Assembly (NCBI GenBank): GCA_002798255.1
Contig: NWQQ01000011.1
Coordinates: forward strand, 1-36,791
Length of the DNA stretch: 36,791 nt
Direction of reading: 5' to 3'
Origin: Lysobacteraceae bacterium NML95-0200
GTDB taxonomy: Bacteria > Pseudomonadota > Gammaproteobacteria > Xanthomonadales > Xanthomonadaceae
Shown here: positions 19,517 to 28,757 of the stretch, piece by piece
Layout of the letters: each line of letters opens with the position of its first letter
Position numbering within the stretch: the first letter of the stretch is position 1
Notes under the pieces: model-generated
What the model was told of the DNA's origin: nothing
What the model saw: only the letters and a program-made list of their open reading frames with translations
The model's database searches: none
Translations under genes and position numbers: made by a program

Positions 19517-20332
19517 CTAGGAGGCCACCGCTTCGGCGGCATCGCACAGCGATTGCAGCTCGTCGGCATCAAAGCCGGCCATCAGCCGCGCTTCCATATT
19601 GAACGGGCCGTGCAGCACCCCGCTGGCGTATTGGTGCAGCAGCTCGCGGAAGCGGCTGCGCGGCTCCACGCCGGCGCGCTGGCAATACCAGCGATACCAG
19701 CGCGAGCCTGCGGCGACATGGGCAATTTCCTCGCGCAGGATGATTTCAAGGCAGACAGCGGTTTGGGTATCGCCCAGGGACTTCAATTTTTCAATCATCC
19801 CCGGGGTGACATCCAGCCCGCGCGCCTCCAGCACCCGCGGCACCAGCGCCATCCGCGCCAGGCCATCGTGGGCGGTCTTGACGGTCATCTCCCACAGGCC
19901 GTTATGGGCATCGAAATCGCCATAGTCATAGCCCAGCTCGCGCAGGCGGTTGCGCATCATCACGAAATGCCGCGCCTCGTCATCGGCTACCTGCACCCAG
20001 TCGGCATAGAACGCCGGCGGCAGGCCGCGAAAGCGGTAAACCGCATCACAAGCTAGATCAATGGCGTTGAACTCGATATGCGCCACCGCATGAATGAAGG
20101 CTGCACGTCCGGCCAGCGAGCCAAAGCCACGCCGCGGCAGCTCACGCGGATGCACCAGTCGCGGCTTGGCAGGCCGCCCCGGCATGCCGATGGCGTCGGG
20201 CGCCGGGGCGTTTTCATCGACGCCGAGCTGCCCGGCACGGAACGCCGCCGCCATGGCGCGTGCGGCGGCCGGTTTTTCCTCCACACCGGCAGTGGCGAGC
20301 ACCGCTGCAGCGGCCTGATGAATACTTGACAT
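19517..20332 (-). CDS. DUF455 ferritin-like protein
   Basis: A 271-residue helical protein of the DUF455 family, a ferritin-like di-iron fold. Likely metal ligands are in AHIEFNAIDLACDA, in DDEARHFVMM and in REEIAHVAAG, which give the paired E..ExxH pattern. Homologues are thought to be related to MiaE-type hydroxylases, but no substrate is established. No strong ribosome site stands before ATG 20332. It is convergent with queG. Confidence 0.85.
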   Translation of the reverse strand: MSSIHQAAAAVLATAGVEEKPAAARAMAAAFRAGQLGVDENAPAPDAIGMPGRPAKPRLVHPRELPRRGFGSLAGRAAFIHAVAHIEFNAIDLACDAVYRFRGLPPAFYADWVQVADDEARHFVMMRNRLRELGYDYGDFDAHNGLWEMTVKTAHDGLARMALVPRVLEARGLDVTPGMIEKLKSLGDTQTAVCLEIILREEIAHVAAGSRWYRWYCQRAGVEPRSRFRELLHQYASGVLHGPFNMEARLMAGFDADELQSLCDAAEAVAS

Positions 20333-20358
20333 TAGGCAAGAAATATATTAGAAGGGGG

Positions 20359-20376
20359 CTATCTGCCATCAGATAG
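20359..20376 (+). promoter_or_regulatory. Leader hairpin just before the ribosome site
   Basis: A perfect 7-bp stem CTATCTG-CCAT-CAGATAG lies 3 bp before the GGGGGAG ribosome site of the secreted-protein gene at 20388. It would fold in the 5' leader, where it could stabilise the message or tune translation. The palindrome could equally be an operator. Confidence 0.4.
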
Positions 20377-20387
20377 ATGGGGGAGTC

Positions 20388-21332
20388 ATGCGAATTATAT
20401 TCATCTTGCTATTTGCCTGCTTCACGAGCTGGTCGGCAAAGCTATACGCAAGTACTTGGGATGAAGGTCGCTGGATTGTATGCAATACCTGCCAGAGCGA
20501 ACTTCAATTTCAACAGGCCGCAGTAAACATGCACGGCAGTGCCACGCATCCTGCAATTTATGCCGTAGGCAATTTCGAGTCCATTCGATTCAAGTACGTC
20601 ATTATCTATCCCAGACGTCATCCAGAAGCGCCCCACCCTGGTCAACGCCCACTAGGTCTGCCAGCAGCCCCCCATTTCTCCGGCAATATGCTTATTGCCC
20701 AATCTACATCCATGGCCGTGACATCACATCAAAATGTAACACCATCGCTGGCAGCCCGGCTTAATACTGGAATGCATATTGAAATCCGGGAGCCAACTCA
20801 CGGCGAGCGCTTGCAGTTCGAAGCCATCATCAGGATATCACGCAATTTTGTCGTAATCAGACCCGAAAATAGATATTTTTCAAGCTTTGCAGATGCCCAA
20901 CAAAAAATCGGCATTGTTGATGCCATGCTTAATGCAGCGCTTGTGGCGAACAACCCAGGTTACAGAAACAATGAAATATCAAAAAGCTTTCTAACGTCAT
21001 TATGGAGCATCCTCGGCCACATGTACGGGCGAGGCCCTGGAGGCTGCATCATTTTTGACAATGGCGACTCTGCTTGCTTCCAGATAAACATCATGCTCCC
21101 CGGTGCCGCACGTACACTTCGCGGTAGCGCAAAAGATATAAATGGCAAGCCGCTTGAGGAATGGAACTCGCTCCCCAATAAAAATGGCTATGGGCTATCT
21201 GTCAGCAAAGACAATCCGCAAACCGGCTGGTTTACCTGGACACCCATGCCCGGGAGCCGTGGTGGCGGTCGGCAGAGTGTAAGCTGCTCATCCCATAATG
21301 GTATCATGCGTTGTACGGTTCGGCCATATTGA
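20388..21332 (+). CDS. Secreted protein of unknown function (314 aa)
   Basis: No family is recognised. It has a clear signal peptide, MRIIFILLFACFTSWSAKLYAS, cut in about the first 22 residues. The mature part has several cysteines that could form disulfides: CNTCQ near residue 32, GGCIIFDNGDSACF near 225, and CSSHNGIMRC near 301. A Gly/Ser-rich stretch (PGSRGGGRQ) precedes the last pair. It has a strong GGGGGAG ribosome site. Base composition is visibly lower in GC than the flanking genes, and it is followed 8 bp later by a membrane-anchored protein, so the two form a transferred or fast-evolving pair. A secreted effector or surface factor is possible but unproven. Confidence 0.75.
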   Translation: MRIIFILLFACFTSWSAKLYASTWDEGRWIVCNTCQSELQFQQAAVNMHGSATHPAIYAVGNFESIRFKYVIIYPRRHPEAPHPGQRPLGLPAAPHFSGNMLIAQSTSMAVTSHQNVTPSLAARLNTGMHIEIREPTHGERLQFEAIIRISRNFVVIRPENRYFSSFADAQQKIGIVDAMLNAALVANNPGYRNNEISKSFLTSLWSILGHMYGRGPGGCIIFDNGDSACFQINIMLPGAARTLRGSAKDINGKPLEEWNSLPNKNGYGLSVSKDNPQTGWFTWTPMPGSRGGGRQSVSCSSHNGIMRCTVRPY

Positions 21333-21340
21333 GAATCCTC

Positions 21341-21883
21341 ATGAAGCGAAGAGCCTGGAAATTTTTGTCATATATCCTGATTTTTTCAACAGGATTACTT
21401 GCAGGCGTATTGGGCTGGCACTGGCTGACCCTCAAGGCGCGTGGCGATGTGGCTGATATTCACCTTGCCCAGATTCAGAAACACATGCATTATCTGAACG
21501 AGGCTCCGGCTTATCCCACCCCCTGCGACCCTGTGCGAAAGTGGGTATCTCTGGATTTTGTCCTGAGCCTGATAACGGCTACCGACCATTATGACGCTTA
21601 TGCCATTGCCGGCAATCGTGAGCGTATGCACCAGTTGGCCAAGACAAAAATGACCGGGGAAATGTTCCGCTGTGCCGGGCAGTCAGACCCACTCGTTGTC
21701 CTTGGACAACAATATGCTCAGTGTCTTGCACAAAATGCGCCGCAAAGCCACACACTGAAGGCCTGCATCAAGCAGGCACAAAGCACCTATACGCCTCGGC
21801 CAACGCTGTCCGAGTTGAGAGAAAAAGAGGCAAAGCAGGCATCCACAAAACAAGATCCCACCATGATGGAAGAGGCTCAATAG
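21341..21883 (+). CDS. Membrane-anchored protein of unknown function (180 aa)
   Basis: The N-terminus MKRRAWKFLSYILIF leads into one membrane span (about residues 7-28), leaving a mostly helical periplasmic part with four cysteines spaced like a helical-hairpin protein (PTPCDP, FRCAG, AQCLA, KACIK). The ATG at 21341 is chosen over an in-frame TTG at 21311 inside the previous gene. Its stop (21881-21883) directly abuts the purF stop on the other strand. No homologue is recognised. The pairing suggests it escorts or neutralises the secreted product upstream (inference only). Confidence 0.7.
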   Translation: MKRRAWKFLSYILIFSTGLLAGVLGWHWLTLKARGDVADIHLAQIQKHMHYLNEAPAYPTPCDPVRKWVSLDFVLSLITATDHYDAYAIAGNRERMHQLAKTKMTGEMFRCAGQSDPLVVLGQQYAQCLAQNAPQSHTLKACIKQAQSTYTPRPTLSELREKEAKQASTKQDPTMMEEAQ

Positions 21884-23350
21884 TCAGGATCTGCGTTTTT
21901 CCTTGGCCGCGTCCGAGCGCTGGGCCTTGAGCGATTCAAAATAACCGTCAGCAACTCCGGTGACGTATTCGCCGGAGAAGCATGAGGTGTCGAACTTCAT
22001 GCCGGGGTGTTTGGGGCCGGCCACGGCCGTTTCCAAGTCTTGCAGATCCTGATAAATCAGCCAGTCGCAGCCAATGAGTTTTTCCACTTCGGCAACGCTG
22101 CGGCCGTGGGCAATCAGCTCCTCGGCAGTGGGCATGTCGATGCCGTAGATATTGGGATAGCGCACTGGCGGTGCGGCCGAGGCCAGATACACCTTTTTGG
22201 CGCCGGCCTCGCGCGCCATCTGCACGATTTGATGACTGGTGGTGCCGCGCACGATGGAATCGTCCACCAGCAGCACCACGCGGTTGCGGAACTCCAGCGG
22301 AATCGGGTTCAACTTGCGGCGCACCGATTTGGCGCGCGCTTCCTGCCCGGGCATGATGAAGGTGCGCCCCACATAACGGTTCTTGATGAAGCCCTCGCGG
22401 TATTTCACGCCCAGCACATTGGCCAGCTCCAGCGCCGCATCGCGGCTGGTATCGGGAATCGGAATCACCGTATCAATGTCGTGGTCAGGACGCTCGCGCA
22501 GGATTTTCTCGCCCAGCGCCACGCCCATACGCATCCGCGCCTTGTGTACCGAGATATTGTCAATCATCGAATCCGGGCGAGCGAAATACACATGCTCGAA
22601 AATGCACGGCCGCGGCAGGATGTTGTCGGCCACGATGCGTGCATGCAGCTGCCGGTCTTGAGTAATCACCACCGCCTCGCCCGGCTCGATATCGCGCACG
22701 CGCTCAAAGCCGGTCAAATCCAGTGCCACTGACTCCGAGGCCAGTGCGTACTCATCGCCATCGGGCGTGCTGCGCTTGCCCAGCACCAATGGCCGGATGC
22801 CATTGGGATCACGGAAGGCCACCAGCCCCAGCCCCATCACCATGCACAGCACCGCATAGCCGCCCCTGGCGCGCTGCATCACGCCCTTGACCGCAGTGAA
22901 CGCGGCCTCTGCATCCAGCTGCGGCTGCGATGCCAGCTCGTGTGCAAACACGTTCAGCAACACCTCGGAGTCGGACTGGGTATTGACGCTGCGGCGGTCT
23001 TGCTCGAACACTTCGCGGCGCAGCGCCTCGGTATTGATGAGATTGCCGTTATGCGCCAGTGCAATGCCGTAGGGCGAGTTGACGTAGAACGGTTGCGCCT
23101 CGTCACTGCCCTCGCTGCCGGCAGTCGGGTAGCGGCAATGGGCAATGCCGATCTCGCCTTTCAAAAGCAGCATGCGGCTCTCATCGAATACATCACTGAC
23201 CAGACCATTGCCTTTTTCCACGCGCAATTGCTGTCCGTTACTGGTGGCGATACCGGCCGCATCCTGACCGCGATGCTGCAAAACAGTCAGACCGTCATAC
23301 AAACGGGCTGCCACTTCGTGGGGACTGACGATACCGATGATGCCGCACAT
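21884..23350 (-). CDS. purF: Amidophosphoribosyltransferase
   Basis: The first committed step of purine synthesis: PRPP plus glutamine gives phosphoribosylamine. At 488 residues it starts MCGIIGIVS, so Cys2 becomes the N-terminal nucleophile after Met removal. The glutaminase block has [10 protein letters not shown] and GIAHCRYPT. The PRPP loop is [14 protein letters not shown], and [11 protein letters not shown] is also typical. GGAG sits before ATG 23350. The cvpA gene that normally precedes purF in gammaproteobacteria is not present in the 81-bp gap. Confidence 0.97.
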   Translation of the reverse strand: MCGIIGIVSPHEVAARLYDGLTVLQHRGQDAAGIATSNGQQLRVEKGNGLVSDVFDESRMLLLKGEIGIAHCRYPTAGSEGSDEAQPFYVNSPYGIALAHNGNLINTEALRREVFEQDRRSVNTQSDSEVLLNVFAHELASQPQLDAEAAFTAVKGVMQRARGGYAVLCMVMGLGLVAFRDPNGIRPLVLGKRSTPDGDEYALASESVALDLTGFERVRDIEPGEAVVITQDRQLHARIVADNILPRPCIFEHVYFARPDSMIDNISVHKARMRMGVALGEKILRERPDHDIDTVIPIPDTSRDAALELANVLGVKYREGFIKNRYVGRTFIMPGQEARAKSVRRKLNPIPLEFRNRVVLLVDDSIVRGTTSHQIVQMAREAGAKKVYLASAAPPVRYPNIYGIDMPTAEELIAHGRSVAEVEKLIGCDWLIYQDLQDLETAVAGPKHPGMKFDTSCFSGEYVTGVADGYFESLKAQRSDAAKEKRRS

Positions 23351-23431
23351 GGATTATTTGCTCCGGGATAAGGCAGATGAATGAAAGCGCGCCATCAGTG
23401 CTGGCGCAAAACGGGGTGGATAACAGATGTT

Positions 23432-24460
23432 TCAGGGATGAGCGCGCACCATGCCGTCCACCCCCAGTTTGCTGCGCGCCTGCGCCTGGATGCGTTCGGC
23501 AGCCGCGCGGTCGGCCACAGGTCCAAGACGCACGCGCGTGAGCGTGCCCCTGTCGGTGCGCACGGTTTCGGTGATTGCCGAAAAACCCGCTGCACGGGCG
23601 CGCTCACGCAGCGCCTGGGCATCGGCGGCATTGGCAAAAGCACCCAGCTGCACGGCAAAGCCGGTGCTACTGGCAGCCGGTTTGGGGGGCGCAGGTACGG
23701 GCGCTGCTGCCGGTTTGGGCGCAGCTTCTGCCCTGGCCTGTGCGGCTGGCTTGTTTTCTGTCGCTGCCGGGCGTGCGGTTTGCGGGTACTGGGCAGGTTT
23801 GTTTTCTGTCACGACCGGACGTTCAGCAGCGGCTACCGGGACGGGTGTGGCTTGCTGCGCCACTTGCACCGGCGCTGCCGCTGCCACCGGCTGGCTGTCC
23901 ACTGCAGGCGCCGACTCGGCATCACGCGTCACCACCGTAGCGCGCGCGTTATTGCCAAGTGTCAGTGCGCGAATCCTGGCTTGTTCGGCATCGGCGCGGC
24001 TGGCAAAAGGGCCGATATACACCCGCCAGGCCTGCTTGTCCGCAAGCTTGACCGGCTCGGTCACGGCATTCAATTGCAAGCCGGCCAGGGCAGCCACAAT
24101 CCGGTCGGCATCGGCACGACTGGCATAGCTGCCGAAATTCACCGCATAGTCGCCTGCGGCCGTAGCCGGGCTGGGCGGCGGCGCAGGCAGTGCGTCCTGC
24201 ACCTGTGCATCCATTTTTACCGGCGCAGGTGGCGCCTCGCCCATGCCCATCACCCCGCCTTCGGGGACAGCGCCCGGGCCTGTCAGTGGCAGCTCGCGGG
24301 TTTCAAAGCCATCCTTGGGCGCGGGCGGCACCGCCATCGGGATGTCAGTCACCTCGCGCTCGGACAGTGTCGAGGACTCGAACAGCATCGGCAAAAAAAC
24401 CACGGCAAGGCCAGTGAGTACGGCGGCGCCAATCAGGCGCTGTTTCAGGGCAGTGTCCAT
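23432..24460 (-). CDS. SPOR-domain protein (DedD-like)
   Basis: A protein of about 342 residues. One N-terminal membrane span (RLIGAAVLTGLAVVFLPMLF) is followed by a long Ala/Pro-rich linker and two SPOR domains. The first begins DYAVNFGSYASRADADRI, the second FAVQLGAFANAADAQAL. SPOR domains bind denuded septal peptidoglycan, so the protein is expected at the division site. Two SPOR domains are more than the single one in E. coli DedD. ATG 24460 is chosen; a TTG 18 bp upstream is possible. It lies between folC and purF, as in related genomes. Confidence 0.85.
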   Translation of the reverse strand: MDTALKQRLIGAAVLTGLAVVFLPMLFESSTLSEREVTDIPMAVPPAPKDGFETRELPLTGPGAVPEGGVMGMGEAPPAPVKMDAQVQDALPAPPPSPATAAGDYAVNFGSYASRADADRIVAALAGLQLNAVTEPVKLADKQAWRVYIGPFASRADAEQARIRALTLGNNARATVVTRDAESAPAVDSQPVAAAAPVQVAQQATPVPVAAAERPVVTENKPAQYPQTARPAATENKPAAQARAEAAPKPAAAPVPAPPKPAASSTGFAVQLGAFANAADAQALRERARAAGFSAITETVRTDRGTLTRVRLGPVADRAAAERIQAQARSKLGVDGMVRAHP

Positions 24461-24490
24461 CCGGAGGCGGCATGACAAGGGGGAGCGCGA

Positions 24491-25783
24491 TTATATCGCG
24501 CACCCCGTGGCTGCCTGTTTTTCCTGCAAATGCCTGAGCGCCTGTTCAGCGGCATGAAAGCTGCCCAATACCAGCACCCTGCCCTGCCCGCCAGCAAGCT
24601 GCAATGCCGTATCGATGGCAGCGGTCACCGTGTTTTCCGCAGCGAGTACCGGCAAATCTTGCGGCAGCTTTTCGCGCAGCGCCTCTAGCCCAAGCCCGCG
24701 CGCACCGGCCTCCGTGCTTGCTGCCAGTACCCAGCCAGCAATCTGCGCGCGCAACGCCACCGCCACGCCAGCGGCATCTTTATCGGCCAGCGGCGCATAC
24801 ACCGCCAGTGTTTTTTCAGGCGTGGCCGCCAGTGCTTCAGCCAATGCGCGCGCTGCCTGCGGGTTATGCGCCACATCCACCCAAACCGGAACACCGCAGG
24901 CGTGAAAGACTTGCAGCCGTGCAGGCAGATGCGCCGTTTGCAGGGCACTGGCCACCGCTGTCGCTTGCAAGTCCAGGCCAAGCGCGCGCAATGCAGCGAT
25001 AGCGCAGGCGGCATTGCGCAGCTGCACCGGGGCGCTAAGCGATGGCAGCGGCAACTGCATTTCACAACCGACTTCACGGTAGCGCCACTGGCGCTCATCC
25101 AGTTTTTCTGCAAAAAAATCATTGGCGATGCGCCAGCTTGGGGCACCGATGGCATAGGCATGGCGCAGCACACTGGCGGGCGGGTCGTCATCGCCCAGTA
25201 CCAGCGGCTTGCCCTCGCGGGCAATCCCGACTTTTTCAAAGCCGATGGCCTCGGTATCTGCGCCCAACCAGTCCTGATGGTCAAGGTCAACGGTGGTGAT
25301 GACGGCGCAGTCGGCATCGACGATATTCACCGCATCCAGGCGGCCGCCCAGCCCCACTTCCAGCACGACGAGGTCAAGCCCGGCGCGGGCAAACAGCCAT
25401 AGCGCAGCCAGGGTGCCCGCCTCAAAATAAGTCAGCGAGACTTCGCCGCGCGCCGCTTCCACCGCTTCGAATGCAGCGATGAGCTCGGCATCACTGGCTT
25501 CACGCCCCTCAATGCGTACCCGCTCGTTATAGCGCAGCAGATGCGGCGAGGTATAACAGCCCACCCGCAGCCCGTGGGCGCGGGCAATGGCTTCGATAAA
25601 CGCCACGGTAGAGCCTTTGCCATTGGTTCCGGCTACGCTGATAACCTGCGCGGCGGGTTTGCCAAGCGCCATGCGCTGCGCGACTGCGCGCACCCGCTCA
25701 AGGCCAAGCTCAATGGCCTGCGGGTGCTGTGCCTGAAGACGCGCCAGCCAGTGCTGCAAACCTTCACTCATCGTCATCTTCAT
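24491..25783 (-). CDS. folC: Bifunctional dihydrofolate synthase / folylpolyglutamate synthase
   Basis: A 430-residue Mur-ligase-type enzyme that adds glutamate to dihydropteroate and to folates. The ATP loop is ISVAGTNGKGSTVAFIE. YTSPHLLRYNERVRI, EVGLGGRLDAVN and TTVDLDHQDWLG are conserved blocks; DVAHNPQAARAL is in the C-terminal domain. The start may be ATG 25783 or ATG 25771 (MSEGLQHW); either overlaps the end of the acidic protein gene upstream, so they are coupled. Confidence 0.95.
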   Translation of the reverse strand: MKMTMSEGLQHWLARLQAQHPQAIELGLERVRAVAQRMALGKPAAQVISVAGTNGKGSTVAFIEAIARAHGLRVGCYTSPHLLRYNERVRIEGREASDAELIAAFEAVEAARGEVSLTYFEAGTLAALWLFARAGLDLVVLEVGLGGRLDAVNIVDADCAVITTVDLDHQDWLGADTEAIGFEKVGIAREGKPLVLGDDDPPASVLRHAYAIGAPSWRIANDFFAEKLDERQWRYREVGCEMQLPLPSLSAPVQLRNAACAIAALRALGLDLQATAVASALQTAHLPARLQVFHACGVPVWVDVAHNPQAARALAEALAATPEKTLAVYAPLADKDAAGVAVALRAQIAGWVLAASTEAGARGLGLEALREKLPQDLPVLAAENTVTAAIDTALQLAGGQGRVLVLGSFHAAEQALRHLQEKQAATGCAI

Positions 25784-26177
25784 CCGCAGCGCCTTGCGCC
25801 AGGCTTTCCAGAATCATTCCCCAGATGTCTTCCAGCGGCACGTTGAACACCCCGGCCTCGCCCTTGTCGAAAGCCTCGCGCCATAGCCGGTAGCCTTCCA
25901 TATCGGCTTCATCCGGCTGCATGTGGCCGACCACCTGCAAGTTTGCCTGCTCGATGTGCTCGGCCCTGATGGGGAAATGCCCGAGGCGCTCGACTTCACG
26001 CAGGCTGTCCAGCTCCTCGGGCGCCAAGGTTTGCGGGTTTTCATCCATCATCAGGATGAACTGCGCCAGCGAATAAATCCCGCCAAGCGTCTGCTGTTCG
26101 TCGTGCGCCAGCATCCAGACCAAACGCCATTGGCCGTCCTCGCCCTGCCAGGTGGCGACATCGCTTTGTTTCAACAT
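25764..26177 (-). CDS. Acidic hypothetical protein (137 aa)
   Basis: No family is recognised with confidence. It starts MLKQSDVATWQGEDGQW, is rich in Asp and Glu and ends in ADEDDDE. GGAG lies 9 nt before ATG 26177, which is why this start is preferred to TTG 26192. No signal peptide or membrane segment is seen, so it is likely a soluble cytoplasmic protein. It overlaps folC and follows the S46 peptidase and its terminator, so it is the first gene of the folC-dedD-purF transcript. Confidence 0.7.
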   Translation of the reverse strand: MLKQSDVATWQGEDGQWRLVWMLAHDEQQTLGGIYSLAQFILMMDENPQTLAPEELDSLREVERLGHFPIRAEHIEQANLQVVGHMQPDEADMEGYRLWREAFDKGEAGVFNVPLEDIWGMILESLAQGAADEDDDE

Positions 26178-26197
26178 CTGATTTATCTCCAAAGAAG

Positions 26198-26222
26198 GCG
26201 GCAGGCTCTGGGAGCCTGCCGC
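26198..26222 (-). terminator. Intrinsic terminator of the S46 peptidase gene
   Basis: An 11-bp perfect stem (GCGGCAGGCTC / GAGCCTGCCGC) with a 3-nt loop lies 27 bp after the peptidase stop. On the minus strand it is followed by CTTCTTTGG, a short T-rich tract. It separates the peptidase from the acidic-protein operon. Confidence 0.7.
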
Positions 26223-26248
26223 ATCTACATTGTGACAAAGATTCGGGC

Positions 26249-28414
26249 TTATTTCGCTTGCGCGGGCACACCCATTTCCTGCAACAGGTTTGGTGCCGGA
26301 TAGACCTCCTGCATCACCCAGCGCATATAGCGCGCATCCATGGAAATGGTGCGGGTCTTGGCGGCATCGAATACCCAGTTGGACACCACCGAGTCGAAGG
26401 TCATATCAAACAACAGGCCTACCAGCTTGCCTTCGGCATCAAGTACCGGCGAGCCGGAATTGCCGCCGGTGACATCCAGGTCAGAGAGGAAGTTGACCGG
26501 CACGCTGCCCAGTGCAGCATCAGCCAGACCCCCATAACGCTTGGCGCGCACCGCATCAAGCAAGGCCTTGGGCGAGTCGAACGGCTCTTGGCCGGTGTCT
26601 TTGGGCAGGATGCCTTCAAGCGTGGTGAAGGCGGTGTACTCCACGCCATCGGCCGGGGCATAGCCCTGCACATTGCCGAAGGTGATGCGCAGCGAGGAAT
26701 TGGCATCCGGATACACGAACTGGCCACGGCTGGCGCGGTAGTCGGCCACGGCTTTGAGATACAGCGGCCTGTCCACCAGGGTTTCGCCTTCGACGCGACG
26801 GGCCTTTTCTTCCTGTGCCAGCACCGAGGGCATCAGCGCCACGGCAAGCTGGATGGCCGGGTCCTGGCTGGCCTCAAAAGCAGCACGGTCGGCCTTCAGC
26901 CATTTCAGGCGTTCTGCGGTATCACCCAGACGGCTCTGGTACAGCGCATCCAGCGCCCGCGACATGGCGACCGTATCGTTGCCGCCCAGCCAGGCATCAA
27001 TCTGCGCCGAACGCTTGCCAGCGGGCAGCTTCAGGTATTCACCCAGCCAGTATTCGCTGATTTTGCGGTCCATAGCCGGCACATAGCGGCGCTCCATCTG
27101 CCGCAGGCTGCCCTCGATACCCGCAAGGTCACGCGGCTGATAGCCACTCTGGCGCTCGGCCTCGGGCTTTTCGTTTTCAATCGCCAGCCGGTACAAAGTC
27201 ATCGCCGTGGCAAGCAGGGCATTGCGGCGAATCTGGCCGACCAGCAGATTGCGCTCGCTATTGGCGGCGGCCTCGGCATTGTTGGCCGTCAGCCTGCGAT
27301 GCGCCTCCAGTGCCGCGCGGCCAGCAGCGCCCTGGCTGCGCAGCCAGGTGAGCACCGCAGCTTCTTCGGCCTGCTTGTCGGCCAGCGCGTCGATGCGCCT
27401 GAAGCCTTGCAGCATGCCCTTCATGTTTTTGCTGCTGTTGGCAAGCCCGGCCAGGGTATTGGCGTATTTCACCTTGGTATCAGCATCGCGCGCACCGGCT
27501 TCTTCAATCAGCGCAATCACCCGGTCAAAGTGGCGGATGGACGCGGGATAGGCCTGATTCTGGGTGTGCTCGAACTCCCCGGCCAGTGCATAGCGGCTGG
27601 TGCGGCCAGGGTAGCCTGCCACCATCACGAAATCCCCGGCTCGCAGCGGTTTGTCGGCCAGCTTCAGCCAGTGCCTGGGCTGATACGGCACATTATCCGG
27701 GCTATAGGCCGCCGGTTTGCCGTCACGGCCGACATAGGCGCGGTAGAAGGAAAAATCGCCGGTATGCCGCGGCCACATCCAGTTATCAACATCGCCGCCG
27801 AATTTGCCAATGCCGCCAGGCGGGGCATAAGCAAGGCGCACGTCGCGGATTTCGATATTGCGGAACAGCCGGTAGCTATTGCCGCCCATGAAGCTGTACA
27901 GGCGGCAGCGATAACCCGGCTCGGCTTCGCACTTGGCCACCAGGCGGGTTTCCAGCGCATCCAGGGCGCGGCTGCGTTTGGCCGCATCGCGCTCGGCTGC
28001 CAGCGTGCTGCGCACCTCATCGGTCACGTCGGTAATCGAGTCCAGCACGAAAATCCGCGCATTGGGACCTGCGGACAACTCATCTGCCTGGCGGGCGGCA
28101 TGGAAACCATTGGCGATGAGGTTGTTCTCGGCGGTGGAATTGAGCTGAATCGCGCCATAGGCGCAGTGGTGGTTGGTGGCAACCAGCCCCTGCGGCGAGA
28201 CAAAACCCGCCGTGCAGCCACCCAATGACACCACTGCCCCCAGCGGGTCGCCGGTGAGGTCGGCCAGCTGCTGCGGGTCGAGCTTCAACCCGGCCTTGGC
28301 CAGCGGCTCGGCAATCTGCGGCAATTGCTGCGGCACCCACATGCCTTCACCGGCATGGGCGGCAGCTCCAGAAGCCGCAAGTACAAGCGCAACAGCCAAA
28401 GTATTCAGACGCAT
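26249..28414 (-). CDS. S46-family dipeptidyl peptidase, DPP7-like variant
   Basis: A 721-residue serine exopeptidase that removes dipeptides in the periplasm or at the surface. The signal peptide ends near AHAGEGMW. The catalytic set is His82/83 (ATNHHCAYG), Asp in DVDNWMWPRHTGDF, and Ser653 (GGNSGSPVLDAEG). The residue matching position 673 of Porphyromonas DPP7/DPP11 is Met671 (LLFDMTFD), which is neither Gly (DPP7) nor Arg/Ser (DPP11). The Phe two residues before it, linked to a hydrophobic P2 preference, is kept. The GGC/HHC cysteine pair is present. So it is S46 with certainty, but specificity is open. Confidence 0.93.
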   Translation of the reverse strand: MRLNTLAVALVLAASGAAAHAGEGMWVPQQLPQIAEPLAKAGLKLDPQQLADLTGDPLGAVVSLGGCTAGFVSPQGLVATNHHCAYGAIQLNSTAENNLIANGFHAARQADELSAGPNARIFVLDSITDVTDEVRSTLAAERDAAKRSRALDALETRLVAKCEAEPGYRCRLYSFMGGNSYRLFRNIEIRDVRLAYAPPGGIGKFGGDVDNWMWPRHTGDFSFYRAYVGRDGKPAAYSPDNVPYQPRHWLKLADKPLRAGDFVMVAGYPGRTSRYALAGEFEHTQNQAYPASIRHFDRVIALIEEAGARDADTKVKYANTLAGLANSSKNMKGMLQGFRRIDALADKQAEEAAVLTWLRSQGAAGRAALEAHRRLTANNAEAAANSERNLLVGQIRRNALLATAMTLYRLAIENEKPEAERQSGYQPRDLAGIEGSLRQMERRYVPAMDRKISEYWLGEYLKLPAGKRSAQIDAWLGGNDTVAMSRALDALYQSRLGDTAERLKWLKADRAAFEASQDPAIQLAVALMPSVLAQEEKARRVEGETLVDRPLYLKAVADYRASRGQFVYPDANSSLRITFGNVQGYAPADGVEYTAFTTLEGILPKDTGQEPFDSPKALLDAVRAKRYGGLADAALGSVPVNFLSDLDVTGGNSGSPVLDAEGKLVGLLFDMTFDSVVSNWVFDAAKTRTISMDARYMRWVMQEVYPAPNLLQEMGVPAQAK

Positions 28415-28757
28415 TGGAAGTCCTCATGAAAAATCAGAACGCAACAGAATATCAGCAAGCGACTTGTCATTCGCAGGCGCGAATAGACATTAATCAAGCA
28501 CGCAACACCCCTTAGACGCGGCTGCAAAGCCCAAGCGAAATGCGCCCACACAATAGTTATGGGCATATTGGGTTTGCCAGATTTGCAACACCGCACCGCA
28601 TCCAAGCGCAAGCAGCAGCCTTCAACCCCGAGTTTTGCCAAGTTTGATTGATACCGGCAAATGGGGTAATGCACAATAACTTCCCTGCCCCTGGTTATCA
28701 CGCTACCACACAACCCCTGCAAAGACCCAAGTCACCCGTTGACCCCATAAAAGCCCC
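28415..28757. other. Intergenic region, no gene seen
   Basis: 343 bp between the divergent S46 peptidase and the AT-rich membrane gene. A minus-strand frame here (28405-28722) has no ribosome site, codon bias or recognisable motif, so I do not call it. The region must hold the promoter of the peptidase, but no clear -35/-10 pair or operator stands out. Confidence 0.5.

Noticed and set aside
23381-24475. Plus-strand frame of 364 codons opposite the SPOR protein
   Set aside because: Composition dominated by Arg, Cys, Gly and His from reading the Ala/Pro linker backwards; no motif.
26258-28228. Long plus-strand open frame (656 codons) opposite the S46 peptidase
   Set aside because: A high-GC antisense shadow with no ribosome site or motif. 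The peptidase on the minus strand has signal peptide and full catalytic set.
28405-28722. Minus-strand frame of 105 codons upstream of the S46 peptidase
   Set aside because: No ribosome site, no domain, unusual composition; it overlaps the peptidase start and promoter region.
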